Part shown: one piece after another, positions 44,810-53,831 of the stretch
How the letters are laid out: each line of letters starts with the position of its first letter
Numbering within the stretch: the first letter of the stretch is position 1
Assembly: GCF_900113875.1 (NCBI RefSeq)
Contig: NZ_FORA01000002.1
Location: 124,001 to 188,000, forward strand
Length of the DNA stretch: 64,000 bases
DNA from: Jannaschia pohangensis
GTDB taxonomy: Bacteria; Pseudomonadota; Alphaproteobacteria; Rhodobacterales; Rhodobacteraceae
Direction of reading: 5' to 3'
The notes under the pieces: generated by a model
The model's input: only the letters and a program-made list of their open reading frames with translations
What the model was told of the DNA's origin: nothing
Databases searched by the model: none
Program-made: the position numbers and the translations under genes

Positions 44810-45391
44810 ATGCCCGCGCTCAAACCTACCGACATCTATGGCCGGATTGACTGGCTTGGCGTTGTCCCCGCCCGTGATCTGGCTTTGGCGTCACGGCCTC
44901 GGGAAAGCCTGATGCTGAATTTCGACGGACCTGAAGGCGAGGATCATGGCGGTCTGACCCGCCCTTCCTGCAGCCGCGTCGCTTCGCAGTACCGCCGCGG
45001 CACTCAGATCCGGAACACACGTCAACTTTCGGTCGTCGGCGCCGAAGAACTGGTCGAGGTGGCAAAATCCATCGGATTGGAAGCGTTCGATCCAAGTTGG
45101 ATTGGTGCCACGATGGTCATCTCGGGCATCCCCGATTTCACGCATCTGCCGCCGTCGTCCCGCCTGCAGATTGCGGAAGGTGCGACGATCGTTGTCGATA
45201 TGGAGAACCGTCCCTGCGTCCTGCCCGCCCCGGTCATCGAGGCGGATGCGCCGGGCCACGGAAAGGCTTTTAAGGCGGCAGCCAAAGGCAGGCGCGGCGT
45301 CACGGCTTGGGTGGAAAGGGAAGGAGCAGTCCGGATCGGCGACGTCGTTCGCCTGCACATTCCGGATCAGCGTGGGTGGCAGGGGGGCTGA
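44810..45391 (+). CDS. MOSC-domain protein
   Basis: Protein of 193 residues with a MOSC-like region: LMLNFDGPEGEDHGG near the N-terminus, RQLSVVGAEELVEVAKSIG, then GATMVISGIPDFTHLPPSSRL and a final beta segment (GDVVRLHIP). MOSC domains in molybdenum-cofactor sulfurases handle sulfur transfer to the cofactor, though many stand-alone bacterial forms have unknown targets. The ATG at 44810 follows GGAAACCGCC. It stands alone between ftsH and the one-carbon genes. Confidence 0.75.
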   Translation: MPALKPTDIYGRIDWLGVVPARDLALASRPRESLMLNFDGPEGEDHGGLTRPSCSRVASQYRRGTQIRNTRQLSVVGAEELVEVAKSIGLEAFDPSWIGATMVISGIPDFTHLPPSSRLQIAEGATIVVDMENRPCVLPAPVIEADAPGHGKAFKAAAKGRRGVTAWVEREGAVRIGDVVRLHIPDQRGWQGG

Positions 45392-45410
45392 CCGGCCCCC
45401 CGCCATTCGG

Positions 45411-45494
45411 TCAGGCCAGCACGAGACCCGTCAGCATGGCAAGCGCCAAGCCGGTCACGAAACCTGCGTGAATGAAGATGCTGGTGGCTGTCAT
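45411..45494 (-). CDS. 27-residue membrane peptide
   Basis: Short reading frame starting MTATSIFIHAGF and continuing as one hydrophobic helix rich in Leu, Thr, Gly and Ala, ending in LVLA. A strong ribosome site (CAGGAGACG) lies about seven bases before the ATG. The length fits a single membrane span. The strong ribosome site and coherent helix make it plausible, but no homology is available. Confidence 0.45.
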   Translation of the reverse strand: MTATSIFIHAGFVTGLALAMLTGLVLA

Positions 45495-45773
45495 ACTATC
45501 GTCTCCTGTCTGGATCGGCGAAGTCTTGCCCATCCTTATAATCCATTCTTGCCACACCAACGATTAACAACTGCTTACGGTTCCGCGATTCGTGGTGACC
45601 CTTCGTGATATCCGTTTTCGCGCCCTGATCTGTCGCGCGTGTTTCCGATTGAACGCGGCCAGACCGTCCGGCGACGCCGAGGCACTTCGGAATGTCGGTT
45701 TTCGCGCGATGTCCCCCCTCGTCCTGGGATTACCCGTTGTGTCATGCCTGCGCGTGACCAGAGGGAGGCCGCC
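45495..45773. other. Intergenic region upstream of fhs and the small peptide
   Basis: About 280 bases holding divergent regulation for the 27-residue peptide and fhs. A near-CtrA motif, TTAA-N7-TTAC, lies at 45564-45578. No RNA gene seen. Confidence 0.35.
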
Positions 45774-47450
45774 ATGACCTACAAGACAGACATCGAAATC
45801 GCCCGTGCCGCCACCAAGCGGCCGATTCAGGAAATTGGCGCGAAGATCGGCATCGGGACCGACGATCTGCTGCCATATGGCCACGACAAGGCCAAGGTGA
45901 GCCAGGACTTCATCAACTCCGTCCGGGACCGCCCGAACGGCAAGCTGATCCTGGTGACCGCGATCAACCCCACACCGGCGGGCGAGGGCAAGACGACGAC
46001 GACGGTCGGTCTGGGCGACGGCCTGAACGCCATCGGCAAGAAGGCCATGGTCTGCATCCGCGAGGCCAGCCTTGGCCCCAATTTCGGTATGAAGGGTGGG
46101 GCTGCGGGGGGCGGCTATGCCCAAGTCATCCCGATGGAAGAGATGAACCTTCACTTCACCGGCGACTTCCACGCCATCACCAGTGCGCATTCGCTCCTGT
46201 CGGCTATGATCGACAATCACATCTATTGGGGCAACGAACTCGACATCGACATCCGCCGTGTCGTCTGGCGCCGGGTCGTCGACATGAACGACCGTGCGTT
46301 GCGCCAGATCACGGCTTCGCTCGGCGGGGTCAGCAACGGCTTCCCGCGTGAGGCAGGCTTCGACATCACCGTCGCATCCGAGGTGATGGCCTGCCTGTGC
46401 CTCGCCAACGACCTGAAGGATCTGCAAAAACGTCTGGGCGACATGATCGTCGCCTATCGCCGCGACAAGAGCCCGGTCTACGCCCGCGACATCAAGGCCG
46501 ACGGGGCGATGACCGTCCTGCTCAAGGACGCGATGCAGCCCAATCTGGTGCAGACGCTGGAGAATAACCCGGCCTTCGTCCACGGCGGTCCGTTCGCCAA
46601 CATTGCCCATGGCTGCAACTCGGTCATCGCCACGACGACGGCGCTCAAGCTGGCCGACTATGTCGTGACCGAGGCGGGCTTCGGCGCCGACCTCGGGGCC
46701 GAGAAGTTCATGAACATCAAGTGCCGCAAGGCCGGCATCGCGCCCGACTGCGTGGTTCTGGTCGCCACGGTGCGCGCGATGAAGATGAATGGCGGCGTGG
46801 CCAAGGCCGACCTCGGGGCCGAGAACGTGGAGGCAGTGAAATCCGGCTGCGCCAACCTCGGGCGGCACATCGCCAACCTCAAGGGTTTCGGCGTCCCGGT
46901 CGTCGTCGCGATCAACCACTTCACCGGCGACACGGAAGCCGAGGTTCAGGCCGTGAAGGATTTCGTTGCGGGCCAGGGTTCCGAGGCGATCGTGTCGCGC
47001 CACTGGGCCGACGGCTCCAAGGGCTCGGCCGAGCTGGCGACCCGCGTGGCGGAAATCGCCGACTCCGGCGTTTCGAAATTCGCGCCCCTCTATCCCGACG
47101 AGATGCCGCTCTTCGAGAAGATGGAGACCATCGCCAAGCGCATCTACCACGCCGACGAAGTGGTCGCCGACAGCAAGATCCGCGACCAGCTCAAGGCCTG
47201 GGAGGATCAGGGCTATGGCAATCTGCCCGTCTGCATGGCGAAGACCCAGTATTCGTTTTCCACCGACCCGACCCTGCGCGGTGCACCGACGGGCCATTCG
47301 ATCCCCGTTCGCGAAGTGCGGCTGTCGGCGGGCGCGGGTTTCGTCGTGGCGGTCTGCGGCGATATCATGACCATGCCGGGCCTGCCCCGTGTGCCCTCGG
47401 CCGAGACGATCCGGCTCAACGAAGCGGGCGAGGTCGAGGGCCTTTTCTGA
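45774..47450 (+). CDS. fhs: Formate--tetrahydrofolate ligase
   Basis: Cytoplasmic ATP-dependent enzyme that makes 10-formyl-THF, EC 6.3.4.3. The product has 558 residues, the family length. The nucleotide-binding loop [13 protein letters not shown] lies near residue 65, followed by [16 protein letters not shown] and [14 protein letters not shown]. The ATG at 45774 has AGGGAGG upstream; the frame is open further back. With folD it supplies one-carbon units and may link to methylated-compound breakdown (for example DMSP or betaine) common in Rhodobacterales. Confidence 0.97.
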   Translation: MTYKTDIEIARAATKRPIQEIGAKIGIGTDDLLPYGHDKAKVSQDFINSVRDRPNGKLILVTAINPTPAGEGKTTTTVGLGDGLNAIGKKAMVCIREASLGPNFGMKGGAAGGGYAQVIPMEEMNLHFTGDFHAITSAHSLLSAMIDNHIYWGNELDIDIRRVVWRRVVDMNDRALRQITASLGGVSNGFPREAGFDITVASEVMACLCLANDLKDLQKRLGDMIVAYRRDKSPVYARDIKADGAMTVLLKDAMQPNLVQTLENNPAFVHGGPFANIAHGCNSVIATTTALKLADYVVTEAGFGADLGAEKFMNIKCRKAGIAPDCVVLVATVRAMKMNGGVAKADLGAENVEAVKSGCANLGRHIANLKGFGVPVVVAINHFTGDTEAEVQAVKDFVAGQGSEAIVSRHWADGSKGSAELATRVAEIADSGVSKFAPLYPDEMPLFEKMETIAKRIYHADEVVADSKIRDQLKAWEDQGYGNLPVCMAKTQYSFSTDPTLRGAPTGHSIPVREVRLSAGAGFVVAVCGDIMTMPGLPRVPSAETIRLNEAGEVEGLF

Positions 47451-47469
47451 GGCCCCGGCGACAAGACCT

Positions 47470-47501
47470 GCGTGAACCCGGCACCCCTGTCGGGTTCACG
47501 C
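47470..47501 (+). promoter_or_regulatory. Hairpin between fhs and folD
   Basis: Perfect 11-bp stem GCGTGAACCCG/CGGGTTCACGC with a 10-base loop. No U run follows, so it is more likely an RNA-processing or stability element within an fhs-folD transcript than a terminator. Tetrahydrofolate-sensing RNA is not indicated by the sequence. Confidence 0.5.
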
Positions 47502-47524
47502 CGAAAGTAAGTGAGGAATAACGG

Positions 47525-48430
47525 ATGACGGCTGAGATCATCGACGGCAAGGCATTCGCGGCAAAGGTCCGCGCGCGGGTGACCGAAGAAGTGGCGCGGG
47601 TCCGGGCATCCGGCATCACCCCCGGTCTGGCCGTCATTCTGGTCGGCGAGGACCCCGCCAGCGCCGTCTATGTCCGCAACAAGGGCAAGCAGACGGTCGA
47701 AGTCGGCATGGAAAGCTTCGAGCACAAGCTGCCCGCCGACACCCCCGAAGCCGAAGTCTTGGCCGTGATCGCGCGCCTGAACGCGGACCCTGCGGTCCAT
47801 GGCATCCTCTGCCAGCTGCCCCTGCCCGGTCACATCGACGCCGACAAGGTTCTGGCCGCCATCGACCCCGCCAAGGACGTCGACGGTTTCCACATCTCGA
47901 ACGTAGGCCTGCTGGCGACGGGACAAAAGGCGATGGTGCCCTGCACGCCGCTCGGATGCCTGATGATGCTGCGCGATCACCACGGGTCGCTCTCGGGGAT
48001 GAACGCGGTGGTGATCGGTCGGTCGAACATCGTGGGCAAACCCATGGCGCAACTTCTGCTCGGCGACAGCTGCACGGTCACGATCGCCCATAGCCGCACC
48101 AGGGACCTGCCCGAGGTGGTCCGCCGGGCCGATATTGTCGTCGCCGCAGTGGGCCGCGCCGAAATGGTGACCGGCGACTGGATCAAGCCCGGGGCCACGG
48201 TCATCGACGTCGGCATCAACCGGATCGACGCGGGCCTGAAGGAAGATGGCACGCCCCGAACCCGCCTCGTGGGCGACTGCGATTTCGACAGCTGCGCCGC
48301 CGTCGCGGGGGCCATCACGCCGGTGCCGGGGGGCGTCGGCCCCATGACCATCGCCTGCCTGCTGGCCAATACGCTGACGGCCTGCTGCCGCGCCAACGGC
48401 CTACCGGAACCTGCGGGCCTGACCGCCTGA
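47525..48430 (+). CDS. folD: Bifunctional methylene-THF dehydrogenase/cyclohydrolase FolD
   Basis: Cytoplasmic NADP-dependent enzyme converting methylene-THF to formyl-THF through methenyl-THF. The product has 301 residues. [13 protein letters not shown] carries the catalytic Lys; the NADP-binding domain contains GRSNIVGKP, and the motif [11 protein letters not shown] is near the C-terminus. Located 74 bases after fhs, so the two probably form one operon. Repeat copy 2 starts right after its stop. Confidence 0.97.
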   Translation: MTAEIIDGKAFAAKVRARVTEEVARVRASGITPGLAVILVGEDPASAVYVRNKGKQTVEVGMESFEHKLPADTPEAEVLAVIARLNADPAVHGILCQLPLPGHIDADKVLAAIDPAKDVDGFHISNVGLLATGQKAMVPCTPLGCLMMLRDHHGSLSGMNAVVIGRSNIVGKPMAQLLLGDSCTVTIAHSRTRDLPEVVRRADIVVAAVGRAEMVTGDWIKPGATVIDVGINRIDAGLKEDGTPRTRLVGDCDFDSCAAVAGAITPVPGGVGPMTIACLLANTLTACCRANGLPEPAGLTA

Positions 48431-48432
48431 TC

Positions 48433-48480
48433 TTCTCTGCTTTGCAAATACTCCGGGGGTCCGGGGGCTGGCCCCCGGCC
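48433..48480 (+). repeat. GC-rich palindromic intergenic repeat, copy 2
   Basis: Same unit as 22136: TTCTCTGCTTTGCAAATACTC, then GGGGG-rich sequence and a palindrome CCGGGGGC-TG-GCCCCCGG (48461-48478). It starts three bases after the folD stop, so it serves as the folD 3' end. Confidence 0.7.
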
Positions 48481-48495
48481 CGGCCGTGACGCCGC

Positions 48496-49251
48496 TCAGG
48501 CGTCGAGGATCGCGCGCACCGAAGCCTCGAATTCGCGGGGCTTCTGCGCGTGAAGCCAATGGCCTGCTTCGGGGATCTTCGCGAACCTCGCCTTCGGGAA
48601 CAGCGCCTTGATCGCCGGCCGGTGCTCGGACCGGACATAATCGCTCTCCCCTCCCGACAGAAAGACCGCGGACCCCTCGAACACGCCCTCCATCTCGGGG
48701 AAGCCGATGATCGCGGGCATCTCCGCCTCCAGCACATCGAGGTTCAGCGTCCAGCGTTTCCCGGCGACATCCAGCGATTGCAGCAGGAAACTGCGCGTCC
48801 CATCATCGGGAACCTGCGCCAGTTGCTCCGCCGCCTCGGAGCGGCGGGTGACGCGCTCCAGATCGACCGCGCGCATCGCCGCGATCAGATGGGCCTGCGT
48901 GTGGCCATAGGTGACGGGTGCGATGTCGGCGACGATCAGGCGGCGGACCAACTCGGGTCGCGTCAGCGCCAGAACCATGGCCGCCTTGCCGCCCATGGAA
49001 TGACCCAGAACGTCCATCGGCCCGCCCTCCGCCTCGATCACCCGGGCCAGATCGGCAGCGAGGTCGGGATAGGAATGGCTGTCGTACCAGGGGCTGTCGC
49101 CGTGGTTGCGCATGTCGACGGCGATCACCGCGCGGCTGTCCGACAGGCGCTTGGCGATGACGCCCCAGTTGCGCGCCGACCCGAACAGACCGTGCGCAAT
49201 CAGCAGTGGGGGGCGGTCGGTCGGGGTGCCATGGCGGATCGTGTTCAACAT
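48496..49251 (-). CDS. Alpha/beta-hydrolase family protein
   Basis: Hydrolase of 251 residues. The nucleophile elbow GHSMGGK is near residue 92, with an oxyanion-region HGLFGSARNW near 19 and a C-terminal His in EAGHWLHAQKP. The catalytic triad residues are therefore in place. YbfF-type esterases have this layout, but the substrate is not known. The ATG at 49251 is chosen from the family N-terminus; the frame stays open upstream. Divergent from the small membrane protein at 49316. Confidence 0.85.
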   Translation of the reverse strand: MLNTIRHGTPTDRPPLLIAHGLFGSARNWGVIAKRLSDSRAVIAVDMRNHGDSPWYDSHSYPDLAADLARVIEAEGGPMDVLGHSMGGKAAMVLALTRPELVRRLIVADIAPVTYGHTQAHLIAAMRAVDLERVTRRSEAAEQLAQVPDDGTRSFLLQSLDVAGKRWTLNLDVLEAEMPAIIGFPEMEGVFEGSAVFLSGGESDYVRSEHRPAIKALFPKARFAKIPEAGHWLHAQKPREFEASVRAILDA

Positions 49252-49315
49252 GGAAACGGGATATCCGCGCAATCGAAGGATTGCCAGACAGGCCGCGCTG
49301 CCCGTAACTCGGGGA

Positions 49316-49684
49316 ATGCACAACGACCTTCTGACCCGCATCACCGCTCTCGAGGATGCGATGGCCGACCGGCTTTACCTTCCACGGCAGGATCTGCGCG
49401 GATTGCTGCGCGCCGCCCGCGGCCGCCTGCCCCGGCCCGTTCTGCGGCAGGCGCGGGAGCTGGTCGACGTGCGCGCCCGGCTGGCAAGCCCCGCAACCGC
49501 CAAGACGCTCAATGTCTCCCGCGCGCGCGCGACCTGCGACCTGCTGGAGCGCGCGCTGGCCCAGGTGCCCGAGGGAAAATACCGCCGCCGCTTCTGGTCG
49601 GCCCGGGTCGGCGGCGTGGCGCTGAACCTGCTCCTCGTGATCGGCCTCGTCACCGCCTTCCTGTGGTGGCAGGGCGGCAAGTAA
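49316..49684 (+). CDS. Small tail-anchored membrane protein of unknown function
   Basis: Unrecognised protein of 122 residues: a mostly helical, Arg/Leu-rich soluble part and one hydrophobic segment near the C-terminus (about 98-117) followed by WQGGK. The ATG follows a GGGG run. It is divergent from the hydrolase at 48496 and faces the pirin gene across a shared hairpin. Confidence 0.55.
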   Translation: MHNDLLTRITALEDAMADRLYLPRQDLRGLLRAARGRLPRPVLRQARELVDVRARLASPATAKTLNVSRARATCDLLERALAQVPEGKYRRRFWSARVGGVALNLLLVIGLVTAFLWWQGGK

Positions 49685-49698
49685 CCCCGGACCGGATA

Positions 49699-49730
49699 CA
49701 ACCGGCCCATGGCAGGGCCGGTTGCAGTTT
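49699..49730. terminator. Bidirectional terminator between two convergent genes
   Basis: Perfect 10-bp stem CAACCGGCCC/GGGCCGGTTG with a 6-base loop, and TTT a few bases further on. It lies between the genes at 49316 and 49749 and can serve both. Confidence 0.7.
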
Positions 49731-49748
49731 ACGCTTCAGACCGCCGGG

Positions 49749-50660
49749 TCAGTGGGCGGGCTTGATGAACGTCCCGTTGCGCAGGTCCCGCATCGCCTGC
49801 ATCAGCTCTTCCTGCGTGTTCATCACGATGGGACCATGCCAGGCCACCGGCTCCTTCAGGGGCGCGCCCGACACAAGCAGGAAGCGGACGCCCTCGGGGC
49901 CGGCCTGAACCGTGATCTCGTCTCCGGTCCCGAAGCGGACCAGCGTGCGGTTGCCGGACAGGTCGCGGATGTTGACCTCCTGCCCCATGTATTCCTTCTC
50001 CAGCAAGACGCCCTCGGGCGCCGAGGCATCCGAGAACAGGCCCGCGCCCGCGAAGACATAGGCGAAGGTCTGGCGATAGGTGTCGACCTTGATCGTCTTG
50101 CGCGCACCCGGCGGGACCGAGATGTCGAGGTATTGCGGATCGGCGGCGATGCCGTCGACCGGGCCCTTCTTGCCCCAGAACTCGCCCATGATGACCCGCG
50201 CCGCCGTGCCGTCATCGTCGATGACGACCGGAATGTCGTCGCCGCCGATGTCCTGATAGCGCGGCGTCGTCATCTTGAGCGACGACGGAAGGTTCGCCCA
50301 AAGCTGGAACCCGTGCATCTGCCCCTGGGCGTTTCCGCGCGGCATCTCCTGGTGCAGGATGCCCGACCCGGCGGTCATCCACTGAACCGATCCCGCCCCC
50401 AGAACACCCCGGTTGCCCAGGCTGTCACCATGCTCCACCTCGCCGGCAAGGACATAGGTGATGGTCTCGATGCCGCGATGCGGGTGCCAGGGGAAGCCTT
50501 CCTTGTAGAGCTCCTCGTGGTCGCCCCGGAAATCGTCGAACAGCAGGAACGGGTCCTGCTCGCTCGGGTCGCCGAAACCGAAGGCGCGGTGAAGGTGGAC
50601 GCCGGCGCCTTCGATATGCGGTTGCGCGCGGCGGGTTTCGAGAACGGGTCTGAGGGACAT
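49749..50660 (-). CDS. Pirin-family protein
   Basis: Cupin protein of 303 residues in the pirin family. The metal-binding region HPHRGIETITYVLAGEVEHGDSLGN is near residue 57, with GSVQWMTAGSGILHQE following. Some members are quercetinases; bacterial pirins have varied roles. The ATG at 50660 is preceded by GGAGACC, a good ribosome site. No obvious operon partner. Confidence 0.9.
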   Translation of the reverse strand: MSLRPVLETRRAQPHIEGAGVHLHRAFGFGDPSEQDPFLLFDDFRGDHEELYKEGFPWHPHRGIETITYVLAGEVEHGDSLGNRGVLGAGSVQWMTAGSGILHQEMPRGNAQGQMHGFQLWANLPSSLKMTTPRYQDIGGDDIPVVIDDDGTAARVIMGEFWGKKGPVDGIAADPQYLDISVPPGARKTIKVDTYRQTFAYVFAGAGLFSDASAPEGVLLEKEYMGQEVNIRDLSGNRTLVRFGTGDEITVQAGPEGVRFLLVSGAPLKEPVAWHGPIVMNTQEELMQAMRDLRNGTFIKPAH

Positions 50661-50787
50661 GATGGTCTCCTGTCTGCTGGCCGGATCATCCGGTGTTGAC
50701 CAATAGCTAGGGACAGGACGGGCCGCGAGCAATGCGGCCCCGCGAACCGTAGTTGTGCGGCGACGCGCAGGGCGCTAGGGCAGGCGC

Positions 50788-51276
50788 ATGAACGACATCA
50801 TCCATGTCCTGCGCCCGTCGCAGCCCCGCCGCGTGGTCGGCCTCGTCATCCAGGTCTCTCTTGGCCTGCTGCTCCTTTGGCTGGCCTTTCTCTATCCGCC
50901 CGAGACCTTCGGCTGGCAGATCTTCCTCATCGGCATGGGCGTTGCGGCACTGGTTCTGGCGACGCGCGGGTGGCAGGGATCGTCGGTGGCCATCGTCCTC
51001 GACGACGGCGGCCTGCGGCAGGAAGACGGCGTGCAGATCGCGCCCATCGACAACATCGCCTCGGTCGACCGCGCCCTGTTCAGCTTCAAGCCGTCCAACG
51101 GCTTCCTGATCCGCCTGCACGAAGCCCCGGGCCGGGCCTGGGTTCCGGGCATGTGGTGGCGGATCGGTCGGCGCGTCGGCATCGGCGGCGTCACCGGCGG
51201 GGCCGAGACCAAGATGATGGCAGATGCGCTGTCTTTCATGGTGGCGCAGCGGGATCGGCCCGAGGATTACCAGTAG
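50788..51276 (+). CDS. Small membrane protein of unknown function
   Basis: Protein of 162 residues with two membrane helices (about 16-38 and 42-60), then a soluble beta-rich domain with SVAIVLDDGGLRQEDGVQIAPIDNI. The layout resembles PH-like-domain small membrane proteins, but I cannot name it. It is convergent with cobT. Confidence 0.55.
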   Translation: MNDIIHVLRPSQPRRVVGLVIQVSLGLLLLWLAFLYPPETFGWQIFLIGMGVAALVLATRGWQGSSVAIVLDDGGLRQEDGVQIAPIDNIASVDRALFSFKPSNGFLIRLHEAPGRAWVPGMWWRIGRRVGIGGVTGGAETKMMADALSFMVAQRDRPEDYQ

Positions 51277-51307
51277 GGCGCGTGCCGCCCGTTCGGGGTC
51301 GGCGGGG

Positions 51308-52309
51308 TCAGCCCGCCGCCACGCCCGCCTCGGCAAAGGTCGCCATGCCGGAATGGCAGGCCACCGCACCCTTGAGCACCTGAATGGCCAGCGCCGCCCC
51401 CGACCCTTCCCCAAGACGCAACCCGAGCGACAGGAGCGGGTCGAGGCCCAGGGCGTTCAGCATCCGTTGGTGCGCGCCCTCGGCGGACAGGTGCCCCGCG
51501 ACGCAGTGATCCAGCGCGGTCTTGTCTTCGGCAAAAAGGCACAGGGCGGCGGCGGTGCAGATGAAGCCGTCAAGAATGACCGGGATGCGATGCGCCCGGG
51601 CGCCGGCAATCGCACCGGCCATGGCCGCGACCTCGCGACCGCCCAATGCGGCCAGCACGCCCAGACCGCTGCGGTCGGGGTTGGCGGCCAACCCTTCGGC
51701 GACGACGGCTTCCTTGCGGGCCAGACCCGCGTCATCCACGCCGGTCCCGCGCCCGGCCCATCCCGTTCCGCCCAGAAGGGCGGCGGCGATGGCGGCGGCA
51801 GAGGTCGTGTTGCCGATCCCCATCTCTCCCGTCACCAGAAGGTCGGCCTCGGCATCTACGGCGGTCCAGCCGGTGGCGAAAGCGGCGCAGACTTCGGCCT
51901 CTGACATGGCGGGACCTTGGGTGAAATCCGCCGTCGGCCGGTCGAGATCGAGAGCATGGACCGCCATCTTCGCCCCGGCAAAGTCCGAAAGCTGGTTGAT
52001 CGCCGCCCCGCCCGCCTTGAAGTTGGCGACCATCTGCACGGTCACCTCGGCGGGAAAGGCGCTGACCCCCCGCGCCGTGACCCCGTGGTTGCCCGCGAAG
52101 ACCAGAACCTGTGGCGCCGTGATGCGGGGGCGGGCCTCGCCGCGCCAGCCTGCGTACCAGATCGCCAGATCCTCCAGCCGACCCAGGGCGCCCGGCGGCT
52201 TGGTCAATTGGCCGTTGCGGTCGGACGCGCCGTCGCGCGCGGTGGCATCTGGTGCCGGGGCGCCCGCGAGGGCGGATCGGATGGCGGCAAGAGTACTCAG
52301 ATCGGTCAT
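51308..52309 (-). CDS. cobT: Nicotinate-nucleotide--dimethylbenzimidazole phosphoribosyltransferase
   Basis: Enzyme that activates the lower base of cobalamin, making alpha-ribazole phosphate, EC 2.4.2.21. The product has 333 residues. The segment [15 protein letters not shown] and the phosphate-binding region ([16 protein letters not shown]) match the family, and the catalytic Glu lies in [12 protein letters not shown] at the C-terminus. The ATG at 52309 gives the usual length. Divergent from cobS, with 100 bases between them. Confidence 0.95.
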   Translation of the reverse strand: MTDLSTLAAIRSALAGAPAPDATARDGASDRNGQLTKPPGALGRLEDLAIWYAGWRGEARPRITAPQVLVFAGNHGVTARGVSAFPAEVTVQMVANFKAGGAAINQLSDFAGAKMAVHALDLDRPTADFTQGPAMSEAEVCAAFATGWTAVDAEADLLVTGEMGIGNTTSAAAIAAALLGGTGWAGRGTGVDDAGLARKEAVVAEGLAANPDRSGLGVLAALGGREVAAMAGAIAGARAHRIPVILDGFICTAAALCLFAEDKTALDHCVAGHLSAEGAHQRMLNALGLDPLLSLGLRLGEGSGAALAIQVLKGAVACHSGMATFAEAGVAAG

Positions 52310-52409
52310 GTCGGCCCTGTCTTCGGTCACGTTTCCTGTCAGGGCCGTCTTTACCGACCCGCGCCCGACCGATATGCGACGGGGCGACCTTCCGCCAGAG
52401 AGAGGCGAC

Positions 52410-53141
52410 ATGTCCCTGAAATCCGACCTCGTTTCGGCAATCATGCTCCTGACGCGGCTGCCGGTCCGCGGCACACCGACGGCGCGCGCCGCCGATGCGG
52501 CCTGGGCCTGGCCTCTGGTCGGCGGGGGTCTGGGCGTGATCGCGGGGCTTCTGGGGTGGGGCGTCGGCCTTCTGGGGGTGACGCCCGCGGTGGCGGCGGC
52601 GGTGACGCTTGTCGCCCTGATCGGGATGACCGGAGCGCTGCACGAGGACGGGCTGGCCGATGTCTGCGACGGCTTCTGGGGCGGCTACACCCCCGAGCGG
52701 CGGCTGGAGATCATGCGCGACAGCCGGGTCGGGAGCTATGGCGTCATCGCCCTGGTCCTGTCGCTTCTTCTCCGCTGGTCCCTAATCGCGACGGCCCTGG
52801 TTCAGGGGCACATGCTGTCGACCGTGGTGATCGCCGCCGTCGTCAGCCGCGCGCCCATGGCAATCCTGATGCGCTGGCTTCCTGCCGCGCGGGCCGACGG
52901 TCTGTCGCGGGGCAGCGGGGTGCCATCGGCTGCGGCCGCCCAGATCGGCATCCTTCTGGCCGCCCTGGTCCTGATCGGGCCCGGCGGACATGGGTTGCTG
53001 GCCGGTGTGATGGTGACGGCGGTGCTGCTGACCCTCGGCTGGCTTGCGCGGACCAAGATCGGCGGGCAGACCGGCGACGTCCTGGGCGCCTGTCAGCAAT
53101 TGTGCGAAATCGCCGTTCTCGTCGCGCTGACGTCGGGGTAG
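52410..53141 (+). CDS. cobS: Adenosylcobinamide-GDP ribazoletransferase (cobalamin synthase)
   Basis: Polytopic membrane enzyme of 243 residues joining adenosylcobinamide-GDP and alpha-ribazole, EC 2.7.8.26. The motif [15 protein letters not shown] near residue 70 is the family's Asp-rich site. The ATG at 52410 has AGAGAGGCG before it. Divergent from cobT. I see no cobalamin riboswitch in the short shared upstream region. Confidence 0.95.
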   Translation: MSLKSDLVSAIMLLTRLPVRGTPTARAADAAWAWPLVGGGLGVIAGLLGWGVGLLGVTPAVAAAVTLVALIGMTGALHEDGLADVCDGFWGGYTPERRLEIMRDSRVGSYGVIALVLSLLLRWSLIATALVQGHMLSTVVIAAVVSRAPMAILMRWLPAARADGLSRGSGVPSAAAAQIGILLAALVLIGPGGHGLLAGVMVTAVLLTLGWLARTKIGGQTGDVLGACQQLCEIAVLVALTSG

Positions 53142-53150
53142 ACTGCGGCC

Positions 53151-53831
53151 ATGACCCTCTGGCAACGCATCCTCGCCGCCCTGGCCAGCCTAGCCCCCGG
53201 CGAGGCGTTGTCGGGCCTGTTCGACCGGCTGCGCGGCCCGCCGGAGCGGTCGGTCGCCTTCACCATCGCCGTCATCGCGCTCGGGGCGAAGATGGCCAAG
53301 GCGGATGGCCGGGTCACCCGGTCGGAAGTCGCGGCCTTCCGCGAGGTGTTCACCATCCCCACCTCCGAGATGGACAACGCCGCCCGCGTCTTCGATCTGG
53401 CCCGCACCGACGTCGCGGGGTTTGAGGAATACGCCCGCCGCATCAAGGCGATGTTCGCCGACGACAGCGAGACCCTGCGCGACCTGATGGAAGGCCTGTT
53501 CCACATCGCCATGGCCGACGGGCGCTATCATCCCGCCGAAGACGACTTCCTGACCCGCGTGGCCCAGATCTTCCGCCTGTCCGAACGCGAGTTCCGCGCC
53601 CTCAAGACGCGGTTCGTGCCGGGGGTGGAGCCCGATTGCTATGACGTTCTGGGGGTCAGTCCCGACACGCCGATGGAGGAGATCCGGGCCGCCTGGCGCA
53701 CAGCCGTCCGCGACAGCCACCCGGACCGGCTGATGGCGCGCGGCCTGCCCGAAGAGGCGGTGAAACTGGCCGAAAAGCGGCTCATCGCAGTGAACCGGGC
53801 GTGGGAGAAGATTCAGGGCGGCGCAGGCTGA
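53151..53831 (+). CDS. TerB-like and J-domain fusion (DjlA-type co-chaperone)
   Basis: Protein of 226 residues. A TerB-like helical domain (about 35-155; AKADGRVTRSEVAAFREVF) precedes a C-terminal J domain (about 162-224) with the HPD motif at 190-192. The layout resembles E. coli DjlA without its membrane helix, so it may recruit DnaK to a target bound by the TerB domain. It starts 10 bases after cobS, and its stop overlaps the start of the next gene (ATGATGG region), so the three are probably co-transcribed. Confidence 0.85.
   Translation: MTLWQRILAALASLAPGEALSGLFDRLRGPPERSVAFTIAVIALGAKMAKADGRVTRSEVAAFREVFTIPTSEMDNAARVFDLARTDVAGFEEYARRIKAMFADDSETLRDLMEGLFHIAMADGRYHPAEDDFLTRVAQIFRLSEREFRALKTRFVPGVEPDCYDVLGVSPDTPMEEIRAAWRTAVRDSHPDRLMARGLPEEAVKLAEKRLIAVNRAWEKIQGGAG

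Noticed and set aside
52310-52409. Possible cobalamin riboswitch between cobT and cobS
   Set aside because: Only 100 bases are available and no B12-box-like conserved segment is seen.
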